Assembly (NCBI GenBank): GCA_003260075.1
Contig: QLIY01000369.1
Span: 80,686 to 144,685, forward strand
Direction of reading: 5' to 3'
From: Phallusia mammillata
Taxonomy: Eukaryota; Chordata; Ascidiacea; Phlebobranchia; Ascidiidae
DNA: 64,000 bases
Every line of letters begins with the position of its first letter. Position 1 is the first letter of the stretch. The notes below the pieces were generated by a model. The model was not told where the DNA came from, made no database searches, and worked only from the letters and a program-made list of their open reading frames with translations. This document shows positions 62,001 through 62,460 of this stretch, piece after piece. The position numbers were made by a program, and so were the translations under genes.

Positions 62001-62460
62001 TTTGGTAGAAAAATACTGACTTTAGCAGCGTAGATACGTAGCGCTTCGTAGTGTTTAGCTTGTCAGTTAAGGGGTATTTATTGTTAATTTAACCTGATAG
62101 AATATAGTTTCGTATCTAATAAAAATTACCACAAACAGAGGCCTACAAATTCACACATACCCTTTTATTGTAAACTTTCTTTATAGTAAAAAAATAATAA
62201 AATGATCAAAAAATAATAAATTGCTCGTTAGCTTACTTTGAAACAGTATAGTTGTAAATGTGTCGGCTTGTTATTGTATTAAAAAATAACTTGTCACAAT
62301 GAACCAATACATAACAATGGAACTGTTCTATTTTTCAGCTTGTGACGCAGAACATCCGTGCGACGGACTTAACCGTCACGCATCGTTTCACAATTTCGGA
62401 ATCGCTTTGTTGACCTTGTTCCGAATATCAACCGGAGATAATTGGAACGGTATTATGAAG
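12057..62460 (+). CDS. CACNA1G/H/I: T-type voltage-gated calcium channel alpha-1 subunit (Cav3), gene span, 38 exons, 3' end outside window
   Basis: Pore-forming plasma-membrane subunit that opens at low voltage and passes Ca2+. Seen: four repeats, each with a voltage sensor (S4 segments such as [17 protein letters not shown] in [20 protein letters not shown] in [18 protein letters not shown] in [21 protein letters not shown] in IV) and a P-loop. The filter sequences LEGW, QEDW, KDGW and GDNW give the E-E-D-D ring diagnostic of T-type channels (L/N-type have four E). A Cav3-type gating-brake segment follows IS6 and a His run lies in the I-II linker. Exon phases agree throughout and total about 1,913 codons. 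Vertebrate Cav3 proteins are about 2,200-2,400 residues, so IVS6 and the C-terminal tail are still missing. Exons 6, 18 and 25 are interrupted by homopolymer joins that I treat as assembly errors. Which vertebrate paralogue it matches best cannot be said; an invertebrate would be expected to have one. Confidence 0.96.
13188..13691. mobile_element. hAT-like MITE (gcacaacctgcggcc family)
   Basis: Left ctgggctgcacaacctgcgg and right ggctgtgcacccctg are roughly inverted. No target duplication seen. Contains the C-run duplication at 13462. A related left end occurs near 46546. Confidence 0.45.
13331..13605. other. Duplicated stretch around a 10-C run (13462-13471)
   Basis: Copies begin gattttatggggctg at 13331 and 13472. 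They differ by small indels and substitutions. Confidence 0.85.
13813..13909 (-). repeat. tRNA-like SINE head (class II tRNA type), minus strand
   Basis: Reverse complement reads like a Ser/Leu-type tRNA: A-box-like ttggccaaatggtccgg and B-box gggttcgaacccc, followed by an A run. Stems are imperfect, so it is a SINE or tRNA pseudogene rather than a functional tRNA. Confidence 0.65.
15912..16070. other. Duplicated ~75 bp around a 10-C run (15985-15994)
   Basis: cattgttaaatgcgaaaagg occurs at 15912 and 15994 with matching continuation. Confidence 0.86.
17203..17313. other. Duplicated ~50 bp around a 10-C run (17255-17264)
   Basis: caagttagaccaaattgtat occurs on both sides of the run. Confidence 0.86.
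17314..17630. other. Duplicated ~135 bp around a 10-C run (17458-17467), plus a MITE end
   Basis: gtttaaacgcctaaagttca occurs on both sides. The second copy is preceded by aggttgggaacccctg (ends 17497), a MITE terminus absent from the first copy. Confidence 0.85.
18011..18188. other. Duplicated ~84 bp around a 10-C run (18095-18104)
   Basis: ttcgggtttttaaacaaagt at 18011 and 18105; small indels between copies. Confidence 0.87.
18877..19041. other. Duplicated ~77 bp around an 11-C run (18954-18964)
   Basis: ctagtggtaatgtgacgaat on both sides of the run. Confidence 0.87.
19207..19870. other. Duplicated stretch with two C runs (19587-19596, 19755-19765)
   Basis: 19207-19357 recurs at 19597-19754 and 19474-19580 recurs at 19766-19870. 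The second allele is thus in two pieces, with the part between them lost. Confidence 0.86.
19918..20293. mobile_element. hAT-like MITE with an internal C-run duplication
   Basis: Left catgggttcttaaccggg, right aaggttgggaaccactg. Flanks gattacac and cattacat match 6/8. The 10-C join at 20070-20079 duplicates 109 nt inside it. Confidence 0.65.
21158..21557. other. Duplicated ~185 bp around a 29-C run (21344-21372)
   Basis: tggtacctaaaccgaaaagg at 21158 and 21373; about ten differences between the copies. Confidence 0.87.
22017..22860. mobile_element. hAT-type MITE nested in 21896-22934
   Basis: Left CAGTGGTTCCCAAACT, right AGTTTGGGAACCGCTG, perfect 8-bp target duplication gtataacg on both sides. 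Contains a further element at 22407-22823. Confidence 0.93.
22407..22823. mobile_element. Innermost hAT-type MITE of the stack
   Basis: Left CAGGGGTCCGCAAATA, right TATTTGCGGACCCTTG, perfect 8-bp target duplication ccctaagg on both sides. Its presence inside 22017-22860 dates it as the younger insertion. Confidence 0.92.
23795..24447. other. Duplicated ~320 bp around a 9-C run (24120-24128)
   Basis: tttaaaggttgagagaggtt occurs in both copies, which stay near-identical to gaacacatatgtgt. Confidence 0.88.
24734..25210. other. Duplicated ~218 bp around a 10-C run (24982-24991)
   Basis: aaagtggcttaattagaaac at 24734 and 24992. Only the first copy carries the MITE start at 24951. Confidence 0.88.
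24951..24981. mobile_element. Truncated hAT-like MITE end at a C-run join
   Basis: CAGTGGTTCCCAACCTTTCG begins an element that is cut at 24982 by 10 C. The second copy of the same locus (about 25190-25210) continues without this insertion. Confidence 0.7.
25450..25755 (+). CDS. CACNA1G/H/I: Cav3 exon 2 (acidic N terminus to start of IS1)
   Basis: Acceptor tatag|A completes an Arg codon with exon 1. The peptide is acidic and Ser-rich ([24 protein letters not shown]), then reaches the family-conserved stretch [19 protein letters not shown] and ends in NP. Vertebrate Cav3 continues NPWFER, and joining aatcc to the g at 27922 gives exactly that. The donor is |ATATCCTTTT, a U12-type AT-AC site. 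An internal ATG at 25529 is an alternative start. Confidence 0.9.
25793..26205. repeat. atggttt minisatellite (split by a MITE)
   Basis: About ten degenerate units of roughly 16-19 bp, atggtttaraayanraaaa type, at 25793-25839 and 26055-26205. The MITE 25840-26054 interrupts the array. Confidence 0.8.
25840..26054. mobile_element. hAT-type MITE inserted in a minisatellite
   Basis: Left CAGTGGTCGGCAACCACC, right GGTTGCCAAACCCTG; flanks gtttacag and gtttatag match 7/8. The atggttt repeat continues on both sides. Confidence 0.88.
26768..27035. mobile_element. hAT-type MITE (tcggcaac family)
   Basis: Left CAGGGGTCGACAACCCC, right GGTTGCCGATCCCTG; flanks tccttggt and tcctaggt match 7/8. In intron 2. 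Confidence 0.88.
27443..27495. repeat. Partial dispersed repeat (same family as 205-262)
   Basis: gtacgccaggcccattaaag, then gccataccgaatgagccggt and caccaag, the reverse complement of the tail of the 49286-49518 unit. In intron 2. Confidence 0.65.
27922..28039 (+). CDS. CACNA1G/H/I: Cav3 exon 3 (IS1 and S1-S2 loop)
   Basis: Encodes [20 protein letters not shown] then EPCE and the extracellular S1-S2 loop, with Cys residues spaced as in vertebrate Cav3. Begins after the AC acceptor; ends gcg|gtaagt in phase 0. Confidence 0.97.
28396..28529 (+). CDS. CACNA1G/H/I: Cav3 exon 4 (IS2-IS3)
   Basis: Acceptor ttccag|atg. Encodes [20 protein letters not shown], then [15 protein letters not shown], the IS2/IS3 signature of calcium channels. 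Ends gg|gtaggt in phase 2. Confidence 0.97.
29340..29500. repeat. Second atggttt minisatellite
   Basis: Units like atggtttgaaatacaaaat and atggttcgaaacacacaaa repeat about eight times in intron 4. Same unit as the array in intron 2. Confidence 0.75.
29784..30073. other. Duplicated ~140 bp around a 10-C run (29925-29934)
   Basis: catttacgaacaagcgcgta in both copies. This accounts for the opposed short frames in the area. Confidence 0.88.
30381..30481 (+). CDS. CACNA1G/H/I: Cav3 exon 5 (IS3-S4 loop and IS4 voltage sensor)
   Basis: Acceptor cccccag|c. Encodes [16 protein letters not shown] and the sensor [17 protein letters not shown] with regularly spaced Arg. Donor ccga|gtaagt leaves one base. 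The S3-S4 loop lacks the His that confers Ni2+ block on vertebrate Cav3.2. Confidence 0.97.
30562..30889. other. Duplicated ~159 bp around a 10-C run (30721-30730)
   Basis: cgcgttttaccatttttagc at 30562 and 30730. Confidence 0.88.
31313..31591 (+). CDS. CACNA1G/H/I: Cav3 exon 6 (IS4-S5 linker, IS5, start of pore loop), interrupted by a 10-C join
   Basis: Acceptor tctccag|gt. Encodes [21 protein letters not shown]5 ([14 protein letters not shown]) and RQRCFP, followed by [20 protein letters not shown] and donor ag|gtatat. In the middle (31457-31466) a run of 10 C ends one copy and the sequence restarts at FFIFG. Collapsing the 77-nt overlap restores the frame and gives 202 nt with the correct phases. 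The two copies differ by ACG/ACA (both Thr). Confidence 0.93.
31657..31830. mobile_element. Truncated hAT-like MITE end before a C-run join
   Basis: cagcgtttcccaacattttt starts the element; it is cut by 12 C at 31831. The second copy of the locus (31841 onward) runs through the same site without the insertion. Confidence 0.6.
31841..31887 (+). pseudogene. False partial copy of the end of exon 6
   Basis: After a 12-C run the last codons of exon 6 ([15 protein letters not shown]) reappear with one silent change (GTG to GTA), then the same intron start. There is no acceptor. It is an allelic fragment from the assembly, not an extra exon. Confidence 0.85.
32348..32597. other. Duplicated ~118 bp around a 12-C run (32467-32478)
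   Basis: cttgttacacttttcactaa in both copies, with few differences. Confidence 0.88.
33801..34059. mobile_element. hAT-like MITE
   Basis: Left CAGTGGTTCCCAACCTGTGG with tacgccgg, right gttgagaaccattg with gatacgcg. Inverted ends but no convincing target duplication. Confidence 0.6.
35003..35208 (+). CDS. CACNA1G/H/I: Cav3 exon 7 (domain I extracellular turret), first copy
   Basis: Acceptor tgtacag|c; encodes [19 protein letters not shown], then [13 protein letters not shown], and ends with LYNDSS plus one base. It corresponds to the long, Cys-bearing S5-P loop of Cav3 and holds N-glycosylation sequons NVTC and NVSY. A second copy with an identical protein sits at 37353; only one can be used without breaking the family alignment. 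Confidence 0.93.
35587..35816. other. Duplicated ~110 bp around an 11-C run (35696-35706)
   Basis: ttaattgtatgcttttcgat at 35587 and 35707. Last C-type run from the left. The copy ends just inside the MITE that starts at 35676. Confidence 0.88.
35973..36815. mobile_element. Duplicate of the inner MITE, ending at the N
   Basis: Same 843-bp element as 38204-39046. Its last base is followed directly by the single N (36816), so the contig ended exactly at the element's terminus, a repeat boundary. Confidence 0.92.
37353..37558 (+). CDS. CACNA1G/H/I: Cav3 exon 7, second copy (assembly duplicate)
   Basis: Same exon as 35003-35208, offset exactly 2,350 nt, within a duplicated block joined at the single N at 36816. 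The protein is identical; I saw one silent difference (ATT/ATC). Best read as the other allele of one exon. Confidence 0.88.
38026..39092. mobile_element. hAT-type MITE carrying a nested hAT-type MITE
   Basis: Left CAGTGGTTCTCAAAC, right GTTTGAGAACCACTA, perfect 8-bp duplication gtttatac on both sides. The host part contains ggggcc and gccgcaaaa motifs mirrored at the other end. Its allelic copy starts at 35676. Confidence 0.92.
38204..39046. mobile_element. Inner MITE with 18-bp perfect inverted ends
   Basis: CAGACTTGGACAACTAGA and its exact reverse complement TCTAGTTGTCCAAGTCTG flank 843 bp rich in ctaattctaat repeats. Perfect 8-bp duplication gttgggag on both sides. Copy at 35973-36815 in the duplicated block. 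Confidence 0.95.
39169..39290 (+). CDS. CACNA1G/H/I: Cav3 exon 8 (domain I pre-filter P-loop)
   Basis: Acceptor ttacggcag|gt. Encodes [29 protein letters not shown] and MYAWVAIFQ, closely matching vertebrate Cav3. Donor cag|gtgaga in phase 0. Confidence 0.97.
39716..39808 (+). CDS. CACNA1G/H/I: Cav3 exon 9 (domain I selectivity filter)
   Basis: Encodes [20 protein letters not shown] then the start of IS6 (IYFILLIV). The Glu of LEGW is the first of the four filter acids. Acceptor tgtag|g, donor gtg|gtaagt, 31 codons. Confidence 0.98.
40511..40833. mobile_element. hAT-like MITE in intron 9
   Basis: Left cagtgctttttaacttttt, right ggttaaggggcactg; flanks atctatgc and gtctgtgc match 6/8. Both ends carry a mirrored tgcaccct/ agggtg-type motif. 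Confidence 0.7.
41231..41448 (+). CDS. CACNA1G/H/I: Cav3 exon 10 (IS6 and gating brake)
   Basis: Encodes [20 protein letters not shown], then the proximal I-II linker [35 protein letters not shown] and a basic end (RKRKRRIKR). In Cav3 channels this helix-loop-helix acts as a gating brake; its conservation is strong here. Phase 2 donor cg|gtaaga. Confidence 0.97.
41537..41760. repeat. Degenerate relative of the 48533 repeat unit
   Basis: Shares gtgcgcactgttttgacct, gcagctggcgacaagaca and tagctatccagcgtcac with the 281-bp unit, with many changes. In intron 10. Confidence 0.55.
42031..42375 (+). CDS. CACNA1G/H/I: Cav3 exon 11 (I-II linker with histidine run)
   Basis: Acceptor tgtaaag|g completes Arg from exon 10. 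It begins highly basic ([15 protein letters not shown]), then carries [19 protein letters not shown]. Vertebrate CACNA1G has a similar His/Tyr-His tract in the same linker. Donor ttcag|gtaaac, phase 2. The open frame and both phases support it. Confidence 0.92.
42938..43155 (+). CDS. CACNA1G/H/I: Cav3 exon 12 (I-II linker)
   Basis: Low-conservation linker rich in Ser, Thr and Pro ([36 protein letters not shown]). Acceptor tcttcag|a and donor ttg|gtaagt give 218 nt with matching phases. The exon holds several TGACGTCA-like motifs. Confidence 0.88.
43596..43801 (+). CDS. CACNA1G/H/I: Cav3 exon 13 (I-II linker, Cys-rich end)
   Basis: Acceptor atcacag|ac completes Asp. Encodes [31 protein letters not shown] and [10 protein letters not shown]. 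Vertebrate Cav3 also has a Cys cluster here (SCPYC). The donor aag|gttttt is weak, so the 3' edge is less certain than the rest. Confidence 0.82.
43851..44087. mobile_element. hAT-type MITE with right end replaced by 78 G
   Basis: Begins CAGTGGTTCTCAAACT and continues with the gcgacgc motifs of the 7087 and 50301 elements up to the middle, then becomes 78 consecutive G (44010-44087). The right inverted repeat is missing, consistent with an unresolved gap. Confidence 0.85.
44118..44230. repeat. Dispersed repeat shared with 53405-53530
   Basis: Both contain cttgtatgggac, ctgctggaagag and ttatgcctgacagcaa in the same order. The 3' part also resembles the flank of the foldback at 5977-6080. Confidence 0.65.
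44524..44667 (+). CDS. CACNA1G/H/I: Cav3 exon 14 (IIS1)
   Basis: Encodes [40 protein letters not shown] and GIEHHNQ, the domain II S1 of Cav3. Acceptor ttttcag|a, donor cag|gtaagc, 48 codons. Its last 12 bases and the intron start recur after a G run at 44851. Confidence 0.97.
44656..45025. other. Duplicated stretch around an 11-G run (44840-44850)
   Basis: caccacaatcaggtaagcat (end of exon 14 plus donor) at 44656 and 44851, with indels downstream. Confidence 0.87.
45034..45102. other. Duplicated ~28 bp around a 10-G run (45065-45074)
   Basis: ggccgtaaccaatt occurs on both sides. Confidence 0.8.
45137..45590. other. Duplicated ~140 bp around a 10-G run (45276-45285)
   Basis: 45137-45275 and 45450-45590 share cgattataaaatgctgtgta and ctgaacgttcgtcatgcaat; extra sequence lies in front of the second copy. 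Confidence 0.8.
46140..46527. mobile_element. hAT-like MITE containing an N-joined duplication
   Basis: Left CAGGGGTTCCAAAACT, right AGTTTGGGAACCACTG; flanks tcttagaa and ggttagaa match 6/8. A 60-nt stretch ending tctgtggcccat repeats on both sides of the N at 46411. Confidence 0.8.
47062..47213 (+). CDS. CACNA1G/H/I: Cav3 exon 15 (IIS2-IIS3)
   Basis: Encodes [35 protein letters not shown] and [12 protein letters not shown]. Acceptor tttcag|c; donor attag|gtaatg in phase 2. Confidence 0.97.
47578..47769 (+). CDS. CACNA1G/H/I: Cav3 exon 16 (IIS3-IIS5, voltage sensor II)
   Basis: Encodes [20 protein letters not shown], sensor [19 protein letters not shown] and [18 protein letters not shown]. 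Acceptor tttacag|t, donor ttcag|gtaagt, phase 2. Confidence 0.98.
47880..47998. other. Duplicated ~48 bp around a G run (47926-47938)
   Basis: ttttgtcagccggttctatc occurs on both sides. In intron 16. Confidence 0.85.
48533..49076. repeat. 281-bp unit, two tandem copies
   Basis: 48533-48795 and 48814-49076 are near-identical (start ataagctgcagacagtgcac, end agtatcaatgtaaaa) with no homopolymer between them. Degenerate relatives (gcacactgttttgacc..., gcagctgg) occur near 31137 and 41537-41760. Either a real tandem duplication or allelic ends joined without a spacer. Confidence 0.8.
49111..49228 (+). CDS. CACNA1G/H/I: Cav3 exon 17 (domain II turret)
   Basis: Encodes [36 protein letters not shown] and TVFQ. 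The short S5-P turret carries three Cys (GCEFC..TEC); the vertebrate counterpart keeps only the first. Acceptor tgtacag|t, donor cag|gtgtgc, phase 0. Confidence 0.97.
49286..49518 (+). repeat. SINE-like unit with tRNA-like head and inverted ends
   Basis: Bounded by cacagtacgccagg and its exact complement cctggcgtactgtg (14 bp). Inside, 49355-49423 folds like a tRNA: acceptor arms gcctacg/cgcaggc, A-box-like tagtgcagttggtt, anticodon stem gagtc/gactc with a 7-nt loop, and B-box-like ttcgaatcc. T-stem mismatches and C at position 33 argue against a working tRNA. The tail tggtgaccggctgattcggt is shared with other copies. Confidence 0.7.
49924..50081 (+). CDS. CACNA1G/H/I: Cav3 exon 18 (domain II filter and IIS6), broken by a 10-G run
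   Basis: Encodes [20 protein letters not shown] and AAAIYFIT, then 10 G at 50008-50017, then [20 protein letters not shown] and E. The Glu of QEDW is the second filter acid. Read literally, the G run shifts the frame into a stop inside IIS6. By alignment to the family about eight bases belong there, which also restores the required phase (156 nt). No duplicated flank here, so it looks like a true small gap. Confidence 0.93.
50008..50017 (+). other. 10-G run inside exon 18, no duplication
   Basis: Sits between FIT and IGNYV of IIS6. About eight bases expected by alignment and phase. Best explained as a small gap filled with G. Confidence 0.88.
50301..50494. mobile_element. hAT-type MITE, same family as 7087-7302
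   Basis: CAGTGGTTCTCAAACT at the left end and AGTTTGAGAACTACTG at the right. Perfect 8-bp target duplication acttaggg on both sides. Lies in intron 18. Confidence 0.93.
50876..51010 (+). CDS. CACNA1G/H/I: Cav3 exon 19 (II-III linker)
   Basis: Acceptor cgctttcag|g. Encodes [33 protein letters not shown] and [10 protein letters not shown]. Acidic then basic linker, 45 codons, phase 0 on both sides, donor cat|gtatgt. Little family conservation. Confidence 0.85.
51253..51346 (+). CDS. CACNA1G/H/I: Cav3 exon 20 (II-III linker)
   Basis: Acceptor atttatag|c. Encodes [20 protein letters not shown] and [11 protein letters not shown], Ser-rich and acidic. Donor aaag|gtgacg leaves one base that fits exon 21. 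Confidence 0.83.
51759..52027 (+). CDS. CACNA1G/H/I: Cav3 exon 21 (II-III linker with conserved TAATP motif)
   Basis: Acceptor cacgcag|tc. Contains [19 protein letters not shown], matching the LIIHTAATP motif of vertebrate Cav3 II-III linkers, then [20 protein letters not shown]. Donor ata|gtaagt, phase 0. Its last 71 nt recur at 52138 after a G run with two silent changes. Confidence 0.94.
51957..52310. other. Duplicated ~170 bp around an 11-G run (52127-52137)
   Basis: End of exon 21 and following intron repeated; ggccgtagacgcagcg marks the restart. Confidence 0.88.
52138..52208 (+). pseudogene. False partial copy of the end of exon 21
   Basis: Repeats [20 protein letters not shown] and STI with donor gtaagt, differing silently (ACC/ACG, AGT/AGC). 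It has no acceptor, only a run of 11 G in front. Allelic fragment. Confidence 0.85.
52301..52373 (+). repeat. tRNA-like SINE head
   Basis: A-box-like tggccgagtggtta and B-box ggttcgaatcc at tRNA-like spacing, with an anticodon-arm-like tcttgtgttcacaaga between. The allelic copy at 52119 is cut at the A-box by 11 G. Confidence 0.65.
52699..52807 (+). CDS. CACNA1G/H/I: Cav3 exon 22 (II-III linker)
   Basis: Acceptor cttgcag|t. Encodes [20 protein letters not shown] and [16 protein letters not shown]. Donor gatg|gtgggt, phase 1. No conserved motif; supported by frame, splice sites and phase. Confidence 0.8.
53254..53367 (+). CDS. CACNA1G/H/I: Cav3 exon 23 (II-III linker, acidic)
   Basis: Acceptor gtttcag|at. 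Encodes [20 protein letters not shown] and [18 protein letters not shown]. Strongly acidic, like the DDADDEG stretch of vertebrate linkers. Donor cttg|gtattt, phase 1. Confidence 0.82.
53405..53530. repeat. Dispersed repeat shared with 44118-44230
   Basis: Contains gaaggcgtcttgtatgggac, aactgctggaagagcaatac and attatgcctgacagcaac. In intron 23. Confidence 0.65.
53745..53821 (+). CDS. CACNA1G/H/I: Cav3 exon 24 (II-III linker)
   Basis: Acceptor ttttaag|cg completes Ala. Encodes [20 protein letters not shown] and HQMEN; vertebrate Cav3 has a comparable FDLPD...SEHQD stretch. Donor aac|gtgagt, phase 0. Its last 21 bases recur at 53937 after a G run. Confidence 0.8.
53801..54065. other. Duplicated ~130 bp around a 10-G run (53926-53935)
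   Basis: End of exon 24, intron 24 and start of exon 25 repeated. The second copy has a small insertion (ttttacaataatg-like) in the intron. Confidence 0.88.
53882..53925 (+). pseudogene. Truncated first copy of exon 25
   Basis: Same acceptor and first 14 codons as 54024-54136, cut off by the G run at 53926-53935. Allelic contig end, not a separate exon. Confidence 0.85.
54024..54136 (+). CDS. CACNA1G/H/I: Cav3 exon 25 (end of II-III linker, Cys-rich)
   Basis: Acceptor tcaaag|att. Encodes [20 protein letters not shown], then [16 protein letters not shown], matching the SWSAYIFPPQSR motif just before IIIS1 in vertebrate Cav3. Donor agcag|gtatta, phase 2. A truncated first copy starts at 53882 and ends in 10 G at 53926. 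Confidence 0.93.
54757..54880 (+). CDS. CACNA1G/H/I: Cav3 exon 26 (IIIS1)
   Basis: Encodes [35 protein letters not shown] and SLEDDSL. Acceptor attgcag|g, donor tta|gtaagt, phase 0. Confidence 0.98.
54957..55072 (+). CDS. CACNA1G/H/I: Cav3 exon 27 (IIIS2)
   Basis: Encodes [32 protein letters not shown] and DSTYLK. Acceptor gtcacag|g only 76 nt after exon 26; donor aag|ag|gtaatt, phase 2. Confidence 0.97.
55486..55623 (+). CDS. CACNA1G/H/I: Cav3 exon 28 (IIIS3-IIIS4, voltage sensor III)
   Basis: Encodes [32 protein letters not shown] and the sensor [14 protein letters not shown]. Acceptor ttcacag|c, donor ctcag|gtgaag, phase 2. Confidence 0.98.
55689..55815 (+). CDS. CACNA1G/H/I: Cav3 exon 29 (III S4-S5 linker, IIIS5)
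   Basis: Encodes [34 protein letters not shown] and IIFGILGVQ. Acceptor caacag|a, donor caa|gtaagt. Intron 28 is 65 nt, the shortest in the gene. Confidence 0.98.
56215..56410. other. Duplicated ~92 bp around a 10-G run (56307-56316)
   Basis: cacaaaaaat...aaaactttaaaatgactt on both sides; copies differ at single bases. Confidence 0.87.
56458..56561 (+). CDS. CACNA1G/H/I: Cav3 exon 30 (domain III turret)
   Basis: Encodes [34 protein letters not shown]. Sequon NRT and two Cys match vertebrate NITNKSDC. Acceptor tttcag|g, donor cacag|gtatgt. Confidence 0.97.
56843..56957 (+). CDS. CACNA1G/H/I: Cav3 exon 31 (domain III filter)
   Basis: Encodes [39 protein letters not shown]. The Asp of KDGW is the third filter acid, typical of Cav3. 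Acceptor gacag|a, donor cag|gtaatt. The last codons recur at 57177 after a G run with silent changes (GCT/GCC, CAG/CAA). Confidence 0.98.
56931..57412. other. Duplicated ~235 bp around a 10-G run (57166-57175)
   Basis: End of exon 31 and the following intron repeated (attgatgc at 56931 and 57177). Confidence 0.88.
57440..57627. other. Duplicated ~88 bp around a 10-G run (57530-57539)
   Basis: ataataacgtaatta on both sides, continuing to ctgttatagacaatga. Confidence 0.87.
57835..57990 (+). CDS. CACNA1G/H/I: Cav3 exon 32 (IIIS6)
   Basis: Encodes [39 protein letters not shown] and EMKRRE. Acceptor ttgcag|c, donor gag|gtagga, 52 codons. Confidence 0.98.
58133..58325. other. Stray fragment between two 10-G runs
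   Basis: 58143-58255 equals 58786-58903 (end of exon 33 and intron). The fragment then continues 60 nt beyond the point where the main copy stops at the 12-G run 58903-58914, so it probably belongs across that gap. Confidence 0.8.
58143..58180 (+). pseudogene. Misplaced allelic copy of the end of exon 33
   Basis: [12 protein letters not shown] plus the intron start appears upstream of the true exon, enclosed by two 10-G runs (58133-58142 and 58316-58325). The two differences from exon 33 are silent (TTA/CTA, AAA/AAG). Wrong order for a real exon. Confidence 0.85.
58626..58821 (+). CDS. CACNA1G/H/I: Cav3 exon 33 (III-IV linker)
   Basis: Acceptor gctgcag|g. Encodes [37 protein letters not shown] and [13 protein letters not shown], a very basic linker. 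Donor aaaag|gtgtgc leaves one base that fits exon 34. It is longer than the shortest vertebrate III-IV linkers; an internal optional segment is possible. Confidence 0.92.
58915..59496. other. Duplicated stretch around an 11-G run (59261-59271)
   Basis: cacaaagttaattgaataac at 58916 and 59272. The second copy lacks about 110 nt present in the first, an allelic deletion or assembly loss. Confidence 0.86.
59548..59693 (+). CDS. CACNA1G/H/I: Cav3 exon 34 (end of III-IV linker, IVS1)
   Basis: Acceptor ccacag|at. Encodes [40 protein letters not shown] and TEHYEQPK. Donor aag|gtacgg, phase 0. Confidence 0.98.
60197..60306 (+). CDS. CACNA1G/H/I: Cav3 exon 35 (IVS2)
   Basis: Encodes [36 protein letters not shown]. 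Acceptor ttgcag|g, donor caa|gtaagt, phase 2. Confidence 0.98.
60519..60832. mobile_element. hAT-type MITE in intron 35
   Basis: Left CAGTGGTTCTCAACCggg with ggtccgc, right aaggttgaggaccactg. Perfect 8-bp target duplication ctttaaaa on both sides. The 13-G run at 60786-60798 inside it has no duplicated flanks and may be genuine or a gap. Confidence 0.92.
60906..61156. other. Duplicated ~120 bp around an 11-G run (61026-61036)
   Basis: atttatgatattttgtgaaa at 60906 and 61037. Confidence 0.88.
61347..61486 (+). CDS. CACNA1G/H/I: Cav3 exon 36 (IVS3-IVS4)
   Basis: Encodes [36 protein letters not shown] and sensor start [11 protein letters not shown]. Acceptor ttacag|a, donor agag|gtacga, phase 1. 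Confidence 0.98.
61553..61702 (+). CDS. CACNA1G/H/I: Cav3 exon 37 (IVS4-IVS5)
   Basis: Encodes [40 protein letters not shown] and [10 protein letters not shown]. Acceptor tattag|tt, 66-nt intron before it, donor ctca|gtaagt. Confidence 0.98.
62339..62460 (+). CDS. CACNA1G/H/I: Cav3 exon 38 (domain IV turret and filter), last exon in window
   Basis: Encodes [40 protein letters not shown] and K. The Asp of TGDNW is the fourth filter acid. Acceptor tttcag|ct, donor aag|gtaaga in phase 0. The next expected peptide (IVS6) is not found in the remaining 1.5 kb. Confidence 0.98.
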